A stretch of 64,000 nt of DNA from Acidobacteriota bacterium. GTDB taxonomy: Bacteria > Acidobacteriota > Terriglobia > Acidiferrales > UBA7541. The notes beneath the pieces are model-generated. The model ran no database searches. It was given only the letters and a program-made list of their open reading frames with translations, and had not been told where the DNA came from. Numbering within the stretch: position 1 is the first letter of the stretch; each line of letters starts with the position of its first letter. Shown piece by piece: positions 25,643 to 35,264 of this stretch. The position numbers and the translations under genes were made by a program. The stretch spans positions 93,916 through 157,915 of the forward strand of contig QHZD01000028.1 in the NCBI GenBank assembly GCA_003225315.1, given 5' to 3'.

Positions 25643-26623
25643 ATGACCGCTTTGGCGACGAGTAGTCACACAACAGCATCGGGACCTGAACGTGCGAACA
25701 GTTTACGGTACGTGTTAATAACCCCTGCCCGAAACGAGGCTGCTTTCATTGAGCAGACGATGCAGGCGGTCGTTCGGCAAACAGTGCGCCCGACCAGATG
25801 GGTAATCGTAAGTGATGGCTCAACCGACGATACGGATCGAATCGTAAATAACTACGTTGCGAAACACAATTGGATCGAACTGCTGCGGATGCCCGAGCGG
25901 CAAGAGCGTCACTTCGCGGGCAAAGTTCATGCTTTCAACACAGGGTACGCCAAGCTTAAGGACCTTGAGTTCGACGTAATTGGCAACTTGGACGCGGATA
26001 TCACTTTCGATGAAGACTACTTCGGTTTTATTTTGAGTAAATTCGCTGAGAACCTCCGCCTGGGTGTAGCGGGGACGTCATTTCACGAGGAATCCCGCCA
26101 TTATGACTATCGCTTCACCAGCATCGAGCATGTCTCTGGGGCCTGCCAATTATTCCGCAGCGAATGCTTCGAAGAAATCGGCGGCTACACACCTATCAAA
26201 ATTGGCGGAATCGACTTGGTCGCGGTGATTAGTGCCCGAATGAAGGGATGGCAGACGAAGTCGTTTCTTGAAAAGAGCTGCGTTCATCACCGCAGCATGG
26301 GAACGGCAAAACAAAGCAGACTCATGGTCGCTTATAGAGGTGGCAAAGGCGATTACATGCTCGGTGGACACCCTTTGTGGGAGTTTGTGCGGTGCATCTA
26401 TCAGATGACGCAACGGCCTTTTCTCCTAGGTGGCGGACTTCGCCTTGCGGGATTCTTTTGGGCAATGTTGAGCCGCCTCGACAAAGTAGTCCCTGACGAT
26501 TTCGTGCGGTTCCGAAGGGGTGAGCAGATGCTCAGGCTACGCAGTTTCATTGACAAGCTTACTAGGTTGAACGTTCGAGCCGGTGACCGCGACAAGGCTG
26601 CTCTTTCGATGCCGCGCTCCTAG
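25643..26623 (+). CDS. Family 2 glycosyltransferase
   Basis: 326 residues with a GT-A fold: TPARNEAAFIEQTMQAVVRQ near residue 27, VSDGSTDDTDRIV near 57, the DXD-type metal site in GNLDADITFDEDYF near 113, acceptor-side FRSECFEEIGGY and a C-terminal stretch (FLLGGGLRLAGFFWAMLSRL) that may be one membrane-associated helix. It would add one sugar to the lipid-linked repeat unit at the cytoplasmic face. The neighbours are deacetylase-like and GNAT genes on the same strand. Confidence 0.88.
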   Translation: MTALATSSHTTASGPERANSLRYVLITPARNEAAFIEQTMQAVVRQTVRPTRWVIVSDGSTDDTDRIVNNYVAKHNWIELLRMPERQERHFAGKVHAFNTGYAKLKDLEFDVIGNLDADITFDEDYFGFILSKFAENLRLGVAGTSFHEESRHYDYRFTSIEHVSGACQLFRSECFEEIGGYTPIKIGGIDLVAVISARMKGWQTKSFLEKSCVHHRSMGTAKQSRLMVAYRGGKGDYMLGGHPLWEFVRCIYQMTQRPFLLGGGLRLAGFFWAMLSRLDKVVPDDFVRFRRGEQMLRLRSFIDKLTRLNVRAGDRDKAALSMPRS

Positions 26624-26668
26624 AGCGCTCCGCTGTTTTTCAAGAACCGGTTTACTCCGACAAGTTCT

Positions 26669-27256
26669 ATGTTGGCACTTCTGAAACATACGATTACAAA
26701 GAACCTGCAGAGAATATTCTGGATCTATTGGACCGATAACTTTGTTATCGAGAGTGTCTCGGGAATGAAAGAGATTGAGCCTGCCATCCCATGCACTCTT
26801 TTACCGATAACGTTAAACAACTACTTTCGCGTGAAAGACTTTCGAGAGGAGAGCCGAGTTCTGGAATATCGGGAAAAGCTAACTCGAAAGGAGCTAGGTT
26901 TTTTTTGTCAGTCCAATGGAAGGATGGTAGGTAGCATATGGGCGACCATGAACGATACGGACCAGCCGATCGTTGCACGGATGTATATGCGACTCCTGCC
27001 CAAAGAGGCGTTGATTCACGATATCGTGACGGGACCGCAGTTTCGTGGAATGGGTGTCGGTCCGTTCATGGTGGAAAAAACAGCCTTACAATTGTTAACC
27101 GTCATCGGAGTAACTCGTATCATCGTGGACGTGAACGTGAGGAATCGCCCCTCGTTGCGTATGATGGGAAAAATGGGACTAGAGATGAAAGAGCGAATGC
27201 TTTATGTTTCTGCGCTCGGCCGACTAGTACTGCAAAAACCCATAAGATCCGCATAG
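26669..27256 (+). CDS. GNAT-family N-acetyltransferase
   Basis: 195 residues. The acetyl-CoA pyrophosphate loop is visible as IVTGPQFRGMGVGPFMVEK (Q/R-x-x-G-x-G/A type) near residues 116-134, preceded by strands GFFCQSNGRMVGSIWATM and followed by VDVNVRNRPSLRMMGKMGL, the usual C-terminal GNAT arm. The first 25 residues are basic and aromatic. An acyl group would be transferred from CoA to an amine or hydroxyl, plausibly a sugar amine in this context. Two FemAB-like genes, a related fold, follow it directly. Confidence 0.75.
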   Translation: MLALLKHTITKNLQRIFWIYWTDNFVIESVSGMKEIEPAIPCTLLPITLNNYFRVKDFREESRVLEYREKLTRKELGFFCQSNGRMVGSIWATMNDTDQPIVARMYMRLLPKEALIHDIVTGPQFRGMGVGPFMVEKTALQLLTVIGVTRIIVDVNVRNRPSLRMMGKMGLEMKERMLYVSALGRLVLQKPIRSA

Positions 27257-27371
27257 AATCATCGCGCGTTCACTTTTCTTATCAACCGACGTTGACAGGT
27301 GCTGGACGGACACTTCTGAGTATTGTCCACCGTCCATAGAAGTTGGGGAGCAAGAGGACAAGGAAAAGAAA

Positions 27372-28376
27372 GTGCAGATTCTAACAGTCACGCCGACCGA
27401 GATAAATTGGCATTCGGGGTTACCTGTTTTTGCCTCAGAGCCATTTCTGAAGTCCGTAAGTGACGAGTACGGATGGCTTGGTGGCCACGATAGCTCAGGT
27501 CAACTTCGGTGTGTGCTCCCTTACACGGTTATTCGAAAGCCTGGCTTCCATATCATTCGCTTCCGGACCGAGACGATTCCGCTAGCAGACCTCGCGGTCG
27601 AAGAAGAAATGTTCTTTCTGGACGATGTCGTGAGGTATTTTCGACGCAGCGGCGCCGATATGATTATTCCTGCAACCAATACTGCGCTTTTCCGGACTTA
27701 CCCAAATGGCGCTGTTGCAGCTCCGTATGGCACATTCATTAAGAACTTGGACAAAGGTGAAGATATTTTATGGAGTGAATTGCACGGCGATTGCCAGCAG
27801 AACATCCGTAAGGCGACTAAGGCTGGCTTGCGCATCAGGAGCGGCAAAGAACATCTCGAGACCGCCTATCATCTCATCGCCGATACATTGCGCAGGTCCG
27901 GTGTCAAGTTTAGGAGTAGTGACGAGTTCGGGAAAATTCTGTTGAGTCTGGGCGATAAAGTCAGAATATTTCTCGTCGAGCAAGGAGGGATTGTCCAGGC
28001 CTGCATGGTCTCTCCTTTCAGCTTGCACAGCGCCTATGACTGGTATAGCGGTACGATTGGAAGACCGTCGAGAGGGGCAATGAACTTGCTTCTATGGCAG
28101 GCCATGCTGGAGTTTCAGGCGTTGGGCGTCAAACAGTTCAACTTTACGGGTATACGAATCAATCCGGAAAAAGGATCAAAGCAAGAAGGAATATGGAATT
28201 TCAAGATGCGTTTCGGAGGTCGACAAGTTCAGGGCTATATGTGGAAGTACTCTCTTCGGCCCATAAAATTTGCAGCTTACTCCTTGGCAGTACGCCTGCT
28301 CAGAGGAGGCGATATTGTGGACGTCGAACGCCACAAACTTGAGAGAAAGGTTTCTCAAGTTGGAACGTCGTGCTAA
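27372..28376 (+). CDS. FemAB-like acyl/aminoacyl transferase (first of three)
   Basis: 334 residues, GTG start with AAGGAAAAG upstream. The fold is the tandem-GNAT BioF2-like/FemAB type: QQNIRKATKAGLRIRSGKE (the basic N(I)RKA segment that marks the family), YHLIADTLRRSGVKF, CMVSPFSLHSAYDWYSGTIG, LLLWQAMLEFQALGVKQFNF and FKMRFGGRQVQGY at the end. FemX/FemAB enzymes move amino acids from aminoacyl-tRNA to peptidoglycan precursors. The EPS-locus versions have unknown acceptors and are known from exosortase-type EPS clusters. It is encoded just before a second, distinct paralogue. Confidence 0.82.
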   Translation: MQILTVTPTEINWHSGLPVFASEPFLKSVSDEYGWLGGHDSSGQLRCVLPYTVIRKPGFHIIRFRTETIPLADLAVEEEMFFLDDVVRYFRRSGADMIIPATNTALFRTYPNGAVAAPYGTFIKNLDKGEDILWSELHGDCQQNIRKATKAGLRIRSGKEHLETAYHLIADTLRRSGVKFRSSDEFGKILLSLGDKVRIFLVEQGGIVQACMVSPFSLHSAYDWYSGTIGRPSRGAMNLLLWQAMLEFQALGVKQFNFTGIRINPEKGSKQEGIWNFKMRFGGRQVQGYMWKYSLRPIKFAAYSLAVRLLRGGDIVDVERHKLERKVSQVGTSC

Positions 28377-28418
28377 AAAAAGTCGCCTATCGGGCACAGC
28401 CCAACCTAAAAGCCTAAC

Positions 28419-29459
28419 TTGACGGTATATGCTTTCAATCCGCTAGAAGACCTCCGGTGGGACGAGTTTGTACGAAAGAACCCGCAGGCTTCCATATACC
28501 ACACGCGAGGCTGGCTGGAGGCCTTGCACCGAACGTACGCGTACGAACCACTAGTTTTTTCCACTTCGCCTCCGGCCGCTGATTTGACGAACGGTATCGT
28601 CTTTTGCCGCATCAGTAGTTGGCTGACGGGGTGTCGAATGGTTTCATTGCCTTTTGCTGACCACTGTGAACCACTTGTGGAAAGCGTGGACGATCGAAAA
28701 GAGATTATCAGTTCTCTGCTGTGTGCATTCAAAATAGAACGATGGAAATATGTCGAAATCCGGGCGTCGAGCCCAGATCTTGTGAGTGAAGATGCTGCGG
28801 AGAAGAGCCGCTCGTTTTTCTCTCACGTGATGGACCTACGCCCTAGTCTTGATCTCATCTTTCAAGGGTTTAACAAAGATTCGATTCAGAGGGCGGTTCG
28901 GCGCGCGGAGCGTCAAGAACTCACCTATGAAGAGGGGCGATCCGAGGCTCTTTTGAGAGATTTCTATTACTTAATGTTGAAAACCCGCCGGCGTCATAGG
29001 TTGCCCCCTCAACCGATTGATTGGTTCCGTAATTTGATTTCGAGTCTGGGTAATCGACTGACAATTCGTCTAGCATCAAAGAACGGAAATCCTGTCGCCA
29101 GCATCCTGACACTGAACCATCGAGATGCCGTTGTTTACAAGTATGGTTGCTCTGACCGGAAATTTCACAATTTAGGAGGTGTGTCCTTTTTGTTCTGGAA
29201 GACCATTCAGGAAGCCAAAGCGCTGGGGCTCCGGGAATTTGATTTAGGTCGTTCTGAAATTGAGAACACGGGGTTGATCACTTTCAAAGATCGATTGGGC
29301 GCGAGGCGCTCAACTCTGACTTATTTGAGATTTTCCACTCGGCACTCTCGGCCGACAACTGAAGGCTATCGAATGAAATTGGCCAAGCGCCTTTTTGCCT
29401 GCATGCCCGACGGCCTGCTCGTTGCAACGGGAAGGATGTTATATCGCCACGTCGGCTGA
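28419..29459 (+). CDS. FemAB-like acyl/aminoacyl transferase (second of three)
   Basis: 346 residues from a TTG at 28419; an in-frame stop lies 10 nt upstream and no ATG occurs nearby, so TTG is the most likely start. Features match the BioF2-like half of FemAB: ASIYHTRGWLEALHRTYAY at the N-terminus (the typical W-x-x-hydrophobic opening), FNKDSIQRAVRRAERQ (basic helix), FYYLMLKTRRRHRLPPQP (family motif), VYKYGCSDRKFHNLGGVSFL and FDLGRSEIENTGLITFKDRLG. It is only weakly similar by eye to the previous protein, so this is not a recent duplication. An acceptor in the polysaccharide or its lipid carrier is inferred. Confidence 0.82.
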   Translation: MTVYAFNPLEDLRWDEFVRKNPQASIYHTRGWLEALHRTYAYEPLVFSTSPPAADLTNGIVFCRISSWLTGCRMVSLPFADHCEPLVESVDDRKEIISSLLCAFKIERWKYVEIRASSPDLVSEDAAEKSRSFFSHVMDLRPSLDLIFQGFNKDSIQRAVRRAERQELTYEEGRSEALLRDFYYLMLKTRRRHRLPPQPIDWFRNLISSLGNRLTIRLASKNGNPVASILTLNHRDAVVYKYGCSDRKFHNLGGVSFLFWKTIQEAKALGLREFDLGRSEIENTGLITFKDRLGARRSTLTYLRFSTRHSRPTTEGYRMKLAKRLFACMPDGLLVATGRMLYRHVG

Positions 29460-29534
29460 ATCCTGCTGCAGGCGCATTATCGAAGCGCGCCAGTCTAAAT
29501 GGCAGACTGAAGAGCGCGAATCCAAGGGGAAGTC

Positions 29535-30902
29535 ATGAACGGGGCCTTTCTCGATTATTACCGGTGTCCGGAAAGTTTTGCCACTTTCGGTCTCAGCGGA
29601 GAATTGTCCAACAGCAACGGCTTTTTCCACTTTGGTTCTGACACAATTTGCTACGGACGGACCTGTGTCGGTTATTTGGCCAAGTCTGTCACTGATGGGC
29701 TTTACGATGTATCTGATCGGGTGACGGCTGATGGATCGACGCTCCAACTTCCGTTCAACCCGTCGGAAGTTGTCTCTAACCTGCGTTATGAGCGCTATGT
29801 CTCAGCCTTGAATGGTAATGGGAAACAGCTTACTTCTGCACCTGCCATCCGAAAAGCCTATTACAAAATGCGGCCGATGCTGTCCTTATCCGTGCGCAAG
29901 CATTTCCAAAGAATATGTTTGAGCGACTGGGAGCAAATTCCCTTCCCCCAATGGCCCGTGGATTTGAGCGTTGAGCTCACGTTCGAAAGGCTTCTGGCTC
30001 TGTTGCTGAAGGTTCATGGCGTCGACCAAATCCCGTTCATTTGGTTTTGGCCAAATGGATTCTCCAGTTGCGCCATCATGACTCATGACGTGGAAGCATT
30101 ATCTGGTTTTGAGTTTTGCTCAACCTTGATGGATTTGAACGAGGCTTATGGGATCAAAGCCTCATTCCAGTTGGTACCAGAAGGACAGTATCCAGTGTCG
30201 GCGGACTTCCTCAGCAGCATTCGGGACCGCGGATTTGAAATCAACGTTCACGACCTGAACCACGATGGCCTTCTGTTCAGCAATCGGGAGGTATTCTTGC
30301 AGCGCGCCGAGCGAATCAATCGGTACGCAAGGGAATACCATGCGGCGGGGTTCCGGTCCGCTGTCCTCTACAGGAATCCGGAGTGGCTTGAATCCTTAGA
30401 TTTCTCCTACGACATGTCTATTCCAAATATTGGCCACCTGGAAGGTCAAAGGGGTGGCTGTTGTTCCGTAATGCCATTTTTTGTTGGAAATATTCTGGAG
30501 CTCCCACTCACTACAACACAGGACTACTCTCTATTTCATATCCTGAAGCAGCATTCGATTGACTTGTGGGTACGCCAGATCACTCTGATCCTTGAAAAAC
30601 ACGGTTTGGCCAGCTTCATCCTTCACCCCGACTACCTTCGGGAGCCGCTCGCTCAAAAGACGTACAAAGCCTTGTTAACCTATCTTGGCGAGTTGCGTTC
30701 CGAGGGTAAGATCTGGATGGCTCTCCCACAAGAAGTGAATCAATGGTGGCGCCAAAGAAGCCAAATGAAATTGGTTCGCCGTGGAAATGGGTGGGAGATT
30801 GAGGGTGCAGGCAAAGATCGTGCCCGGATCGCCTATGCCAATCTTGAAGGAGAGCGTGTCGTCTACCACCTGGAATCGCCGTGCGTAGCGGCTGCAGGTT
30901 GA
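29535..30902 (+). CDS. Polysaccharide deacetylase-family protein with extra N-terminal domain
   Basis: 455 residues. The catalytic domain starts near residue 170 with CAIMTHDVEALSGFEFCSTL (Asp pair motif THDVE) and includes EINVHDLNHDGLLF (metal His), GFRSAVLYRNPEWL and FILHPDYL (the terminal LHP motif). The first 170 residues hold a domain of unknown type with no signal peptide. This layout is similar to deacetylases found in exosortase-type EPS clusters. The last 50 residues resemble a small beta domain (IEGAGKDRARIAYANLEG). It would remove acetyl groups from the sugar chain or an intermediate. Confidence 0.8.
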   Translation: MNGAFLDYYRCPESFATFGLSGELSNSNGFFHFGSDTICYGRTCVGYLAKSVTDGLYDVSDRVTADGSTLQLPFNPSEVVSNLRYERYVSALNGNGKQLTSAPAIRKAYYKMRPMLSLSVRKHFQRICLSDWEQIPFPQWPVDLSVELTFERLLALLLKVHGVDQIPFIWFWPNGFSSCAIMTHDVEALSGFEFCSTLMDLNEAYGIKASFQLVPEGQYPVSADFLSSIRDRGFEINVHDLNHDGLLFSNREVFLQRAERINRYAREYHAAGFRSAVLYRNPEWLESLDFSYDMSIPNIGHLEGQRGGCCSVMPFFVGNILELPLTTTQDYSLFHILKQHSIDLWVRQITLILEKHGLASFILHPDYLREPLAQKTYKALLTYLGELRSEGKIWMALPQEVNQWWRQRSQMKLVRRGNGWEIEGAGKDRARIAYANLEGERVVYHLESPCVAAAG

Positions 30903-30954
30903 CGCGTCGTTCCGTGCCGCTTTCTGATACATTTCCGATGCGTCAGGTGAACCA

Positions 30955-31824
30955 ATGAATCGCACAACAGAGCAGGTCCCCTTGTCTCCCGGTAGCCTTG
31001 CTGCTACAGTTCCGGCGGCATTTTCGGAAGACAGCGCCACCTCTACCAACGAATCACTCCCACAGAGGAAAGAGGCGCATAGAGCCGGCTTGCTCATCGT
31101 AAACGCGGACGATTGGGGAAGGGATGCCTACACCACTGACAGAATCCTCGATTGCTCCGCGCGAGGAGTTGTATCCTCGGTGAGTACCATGGTTTTTATG
31201 GAAGATTCAGAACGCGCTGCGGCCATAGCACTCCAGCAGGAAATTGACGCCGGCCTCCACCTCAACCTCACAACACCGTTTTCGGCTCCTAACTGTCCCG
31301 TCCGACTCGTCGAACGCCAACACGAACTCAGTCGCTATCTTACGCGGCATCCCCTTGCCCGTGCCGTGTTTCATCCTGGTCTCGCCCGGTCTTTCGAGTA
31401 TGTTGTGTCTGCCCAAGTCGATGAATTTTGCCGTCTTTACGAAAAGAGTCCAGCCCGTCTCGACGGCCATCACCATATGCACCTCTGTGCCAATGTGCTG
31501 CTCGGCGGATTGTTGCCGCGCCGAACGATCGTCCGGAGACACTTTTCCCACGAACCGGGTGAAAAAGTCCTGCGGAATGGAGCCTTCCGGGCGTTTACCG
31601 GTGCTTTCCTGTCTCGACGCCACCGTCTTGTCGACTTCTTCTTCTCGCTGCCGCCGCTCGAACGCCCCAATCGCTTGCAACGGATCTTTTCCCTTGCACG
31701 CCAGAGCGTGGTCGAGATCGAAACTCATCCTGTCAATCCCAATGAGTATCGGTTCCTGGTGAGAGGCGACATTTTCCGTTGGGCCGGAGATTGCCCGATT
31801 GCCTCCAGTTTTGCCGTGGCATAG
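30955..31824 (+). CDS. ChbG/YdjC-like carbohydrate deacetylase
   Basis: 289 residues. The family hallmark NADDWGRD is near residue 50 (metal Asp pair), the first His comes from AGLHLNLTTPF, and DGHHHMHL near residue 171 gives the second metal-binding group. The C-terminal part ends with ETHPVNPNEYRF. ChbG removes the acetyl group from N-acetylated oligosaccharides such as chitooligomers. The first 45 residues are an unstructured extension unlike most family members. It is the third deacetylase-type protein of this locus and from a different fold class than the other two. Confidence 0.85.
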   Translation: MNRTTEQVPLSPGSLAATVPAAFSEDSATSTNESLPQRKEAHRAGLLIVNADDWGRDAYTTDRILDCSARGVVSSVSTMVFMEDSERAAAIALQQEIDAGLHLNLTTPFSAPNCPVRLVERQHELSRYLTRHPLARAVFHPGLARSFEYVVSAQVDEFCRLYEKSPARLDGHHHMHLCANVLLGGLLPRRTIVRRHFSHEPGEKVLRNGAFRAFTGAFLSRRHRLVDFFFSLPPLERPNRLQRIFSLARQSVVEIETHPVNPNEYRFLVRGDIFRWAGDCPIASSFAVA

Positions 31825-31917
31825 GGCAAGCGACCAAACAATGACATCGTCCCCGAAGAGATTGAACGAGCCAATAGCTATTCGTAAGCTCCTAAGTTGC
31901 GCCCTTGCTCTAACGCG

Positions 31918-32823
31918 ATGACCGAACAATTGAAGCACATCAGCGTTTGCGTCTGCAGTTATAAGCGGCCGGATTTTCTCAAGCACCTGCTGAGTGAACT
32001 GGGCAGCCAAGAAACGAATGGCTTATTCAGTTACTCGATCGTTGTTGCCGACAACGATGGATTAGAGTCAGCCTGGCCAGTAGTTTCGAACTTCGCCGCC
32101 ACTTCATCGATCCCTGTCCGGTATTGCGTGGAGCCTCGGCAGAACATCGCGCTGGCGCGAAACAGAGCAATCGAGAACACCGATGGTGATTTTGTCGCGT
32201 TCATCGATGATGATGAATTTCCGACCAAACTCTGGCTGCTGACGCTGTTCAAGGCTTGTGGCGAATATGGCGTGGATGGCGTCCTCGGGCCAGTAAAGCC
32301 GCACTTCGACGAGGAGCCGCCGCAGTGGGTCCTCAAGGGAAAGTTCTACGAAAGGCCGACTTACCCAACCGGATTTGTGATCGATGGAAGCAAAGGGCGG
32401 ACTGGCAATGTGCTGCTGAAACGACGGATTTTCACCTCCTGCTCACAACCGTTCAGACCGGAGTTTCGGACGGGCGAGGATCAGGATTTTTTCAGGAGAA
32501 TGATCGATAGCGGACGCACATTCATCTGGTGCAATGAGGCTGTAGTGTACGAAGTGGTTCCATCGATACGCTGGAAGTGGACATTCATGTTGAGGAGAGC
32601 CTTGTTGCGTGGGACGAACTCCTTGGCACATCCGAACTTCGGAGTTCTCCATATCGCAAAATCGGTTATCGCTGTTCCGGCCTACATTGCTGCTCTCCCA
32701 TTTGCTCTAGTTTTAGGACGCTTCAGGTTGATGACCTGCCTCGTTAAACTGTTCGATCATATCGGCAGGCTGCTCGCAGTCCTCGGTGTCAACCCGATAA
32801 GCGAGCCATACATTACGGGGTAG
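31918..32823 (+). CDS. Family 2 glycosyltransferase
   Basis: 301 residues from ATG 31918 (TTG at 31897 also possible). GT-A fold: ISVCVCSYKRPDFLKHLLSEL, VVADNDGLESAWPV, ALARNRAIENTDGDFVAFIDDDEFPT with the DDD metal motif, ERPTYPTGFV, TGNVLLKRR and the catalytic-base region FRTGEDQDFFRRMIDSG. The C-terminal hydrophobic stretch (VIAVPAYIAALPFALVLG) may anchor it to the membrane. It would add one sugar to the growing repeat. The epimerase gene begins 10 bp after its stop. Confidence 0.88.
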   Translation: MTEQLKHISVCVCSYKRPDFLKHLLSELGSQETNGLFSYSIVVADNDGLESAWPVVSNFAATSSIPVRYCVEPRQNIALARNRAIENTDGDFVAFIDDDEFPTKLWLLTLFKACGEYGVDGVLGPVKPHFDEEPPQWVLKGKFYERPTYPTGFVIDGSKGRTGNVLLKRRIFTSCSQPFRPEFRTGEDQDFFRRMIDSGRTFIWCNEAVVYEVVPSIRWKWTFMLRRALLRGTNSLAHPNFGVLHIAKSVIAVPAYIAALPFALVLGRFRLMTCLVKLFDHIGRLLAVLGVNPISEPYITG

Positions 32824-32832
32824 AAAGCCCTT

Positions 32833-33906
32833 ATGAGCCAAGAAGAAAACAATGGTTTCATAATCGGTCCGGACGATCTTATTCTCGTAACGGGCGCAAC
32901 CGGCTTCATTGGATCCAGAGTCGTAGAAAACTTATTGGCTCGAGGATTCCGTAATCTGCGCTGTTTCTCGCGGCCCTCAAGTGAGGCCTCCAAGATCGAG
33001 GCTCTTTCTAACGGTCGCCGCAATGGGGTAAGACTTGAAGTCATTAGAGGGAACCTTCTGTCTCCCCAGGATTGCACGGCTGCGGCCAGAGGCGCGGTCG
33101 TAATCCTTCACTTGGCTTCGGGTCGAGGTGAGAAGTCCTATCCAGACGCGTTCGTGAACTCGGTTGTCACAACTCGAAATCTTCTGGAGGCCATTGCAAG
33201 GCACAAATGCCTCAAGCGATTTGTTAACGTAAGTTCTTTTGCGGTCTATACCAACACTCAAAAGTCTCGGTGGAGACTATTGGATGAATCATGCCCGGTT
33301 GAAACGCATCCGGAGCTCCGTGGGGACGCCTACTGCTACGCCAAAGTTAGACAAGATGAAATCGTCGCCGAATATGGAAAGAGGTTCGGCTTGCCGTATG
33401 TTATCGTCAGGCCGGGGTACGTCTATGGTCCCGGAAATGAAGGAATCACCGGCCGCGTGGGGATCAGTACCTTTGGTGTCTTCTTACATCTGGGCGGCTC
33501 CAACATCATACCGTTCACGTATGTTGATAATTGTGCTGAGGCAATCGTATTGGCGGGATTGAGAAAGGGAATCGATGGCGAGGTATTTAATGTCGTAGAC
33601 GACGATCTCCCCTCCAGTAGACAATTCTTGAGCCTGTATAAACAGAATGTAAAGCACTTCAAATCCATTTATGTTCCTCACTTGGTGAGTTATGCCCTCT
33701 GCTCCTTATGGGAACAATATTCACACTGGTCAGAAGGCCAGTTGGAGCCTGTCTTCAATCGGATGAAGTGGCGCGCCTCTTGGAAGAAGACGCGCTACAG
33801 CAATGAGAAATTAAAGGCGCGGGTCGATTGGGCGCCAAAGGTGCCCATGACAGAGGGACTCAGACGTTATTTTGAAGCGTGTAGGAGCCGAATACAAAGT
33901 GCTTAG
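32833..33906 (+). CDS. NAD-dependent epimerase/dehydratase
   Basis: 357 residues of the extended short-chain dehydrogenase type. The nucleotide loop VTGATGFIGSRVVENLLA is at residues 19-36, the catalytic Ser is in FVNVSSFAVY, and the Tyr/Lys pair is in YCYAKVRQDE (YxxxK). YVIVRPGYVYGPGNEG and NIIPFTYVDNCAEAIVLA follow. It would convert one nucleotide sugar to another. The C-terminal third is longer and more basic than in UDP-glucose 4-epimerase, so the reaction is not clear. The stop overlaps the next gene's start by 8 bp. Confidence 0.85.
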   Translation: MSQEENNGFIIGPDDLILVTGATGFIGSRVVENLLARGFRNLRCFSRPSSEASKIEALSNGRRNGVRLEVIRGNLLSPQDCTAAARGAVVILHLASGRGEKSYPDAFVNSVVTTRNLLEAIARHKCLKRFVNVSSFAVYTNTQKSRWRLLDESCPVETHPELRGDAYCYAKVRQDEIVAEYGKRFGLPYVIVRPGYVYGPGNEGITGRVGISTFGVFLHLGGSNIIPFTYVDNCAEAIVLAGLRKGIDGEVFNVVDDDLPSSRQFLSLYKQNVKHFKSIYVPHLVSYALCSLWEQYSHWSEGQLEPVFNRMKWRASWKKTRYSNEKLKARVDWAPKVPMTEGLRRYFEACRSRIQSA

Positions 33907-35029
33907 GGTCGCCATTGTCGGATGCGGAAAGATCGCGGATTCCCATGCCTCCCAGATTCGAAGGATTCCGGGATGCGAGATTGTTGGTGTCTGCGATAAG
34001 GAACCATTGATGGCGAGACAGCTTTACGAGAGATTTCCGGTCAAGCGTTGCTTTGACGACTTGAACGAGCTCCTGAATGAAGCCAGGCCAAACGTTGTCC
34101 ACATTACGACGCCGCCGCAAAGTCATTTCGAAATTGCTAGATGTTGCCTGGAACGCGGATGTCACGTCTATGTTGAGAAGCCTTTCACCGTTGACGAGGA
34201 CGAGGCTCGAAGGCTGATTGCACTCGCAAACGAAAAAAGCTTGAAGGTAACCGCGGGCCACGATGATCAATTCAGGCCTGCTGCGCGACGCTTGCGAACC
34301 CTTACGCAGAGTGGCTTCTTGGGCAACGGACCAGTCCACATGGAGAGTTATTATTGTTATGAGCTAGCACCGTCTGGCTACTCCGGCGCTGTTCTCCGCG
34401 ACAAGCGACATTGGGTCCGCAGACTACCGGGGAAACTGCTCCATAATATTATTAGCCACGGCGTTTCAAGGATTGCAGAATACCTCACCAGTGAATCACC
34501 TCATATAATCGCCTTTGGGTTTGTGAGCCCGTTCTTGAAGGGGATGGGTGAAAGCGAAATCATTGACGAACTGAGAGTTATTATTTCTGAAGAAGAACAC
34601 ACTACTGCCTACTTCACCTTTTCGTCGCAGATGCGTCCCTCACTCCATCAGTTTCGCATCTATGGTGCCAAGAATGGTCTCATTTTGGATCAGGATCAAG
34701 AGACCTTAATCAAACTCAGGGGCGTTAAACTCAAGAGTTACCTCGAACCGTTCGTCGCACCTGCAATCATCGCAAAACAGCATCTCGGAAACGTGCTTGC
34801 GAACGCGCGGAGTTTTCTCGCCAGGGACTTTCACATGAAATCCGGCATGAAGTACTTGATCGAATCCTTCTACCGCTCGATTCTCCAAAATACTCCGGTA
34901 CCCATCCCGTATCGGGAAATTCTCTTAACCGCTAGAATTATGGATGCGATTTTTGCCCAGCTCGATGCGCGGCAGTCTCGCGTCGAGAGCCATGACCAAA
35001 TCGCCGTGCATGCCGCTCAATCTAACTGA
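33899..35029 (+). CDS. Gfo/Idh/MocA-family oxidoreductase
   Basis: About 376 residues from the GTG at 33899, chosen because AGGAG lies upstream and the Rossmann strand LRVAIVGCGKIADSH begins directly; an upstream TTG (33872) is less likely. Motifs: the GxGxIA dinucleotide loop, VHITTPPQSHFEIA, the catalytic-lysine motif VYVEKPF, GHDDQFRPAARRL and HNIISHGVSRIAEYL, where the family histidine lies. It oxidises or reduces a sugar carbon using NAD(P). Together with the epimerase it may make the special sugar of this polymer. By eye it is not a close copy of the oxidoreductase at 19249. Confidence 0.82.
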   Translation: MLRVAIVGCGKIADSHASQIRRIPGCEIVGVCDKEPLMARQLYERFPVKRCFDDLNELLNEARPNVVHITTPPQSHFEIARCCLERGCHVYVEKPFTVDEDEARRLIALANEKSLKVTAGHDDQFRPAARRLRTLTQSGFLGNGPVHMESYYCYELAPSGYSGAVLRDKRHWVRRLPGKLLHNIISHGVSRIAEYLTSESPHIIAFGFVSPFLKGMGESEIIDELRVIISEEEHTTAYFTFSSQMRPSLHQFRIYGAKNGLILDQDQETLIKLRGVKLKSYLEPFVAPAIIAKQHLGNVLANARSFLARDFHMKSGMKYLIESFYRSILQNTPVPIPYREILLTARIMDAIFAQLDARQSRVESHDQIAVHAAQSN

Positions 35030-35264
35030 GACACTGCAGCCGTTCTTGATTTGCACCGTCCAAGCATCGCGCACTTGAACTGACTGGATCCTTACGCGTT
35101 TTGTTGGTTGAGCTTTGTCAACTAAGGCAGAGCAGGCTCGGACCGGGCACTCGGGACGACTTACGGGACAGGAGCGTCGAAGGTTCCGCTGCCGAACAAG
35201 ATGTTGTAAGAAGGGAGCGCGCCGAAGCTTGTGGCTCCTCCACTGTGGAGAATAGAGGGTTTTA

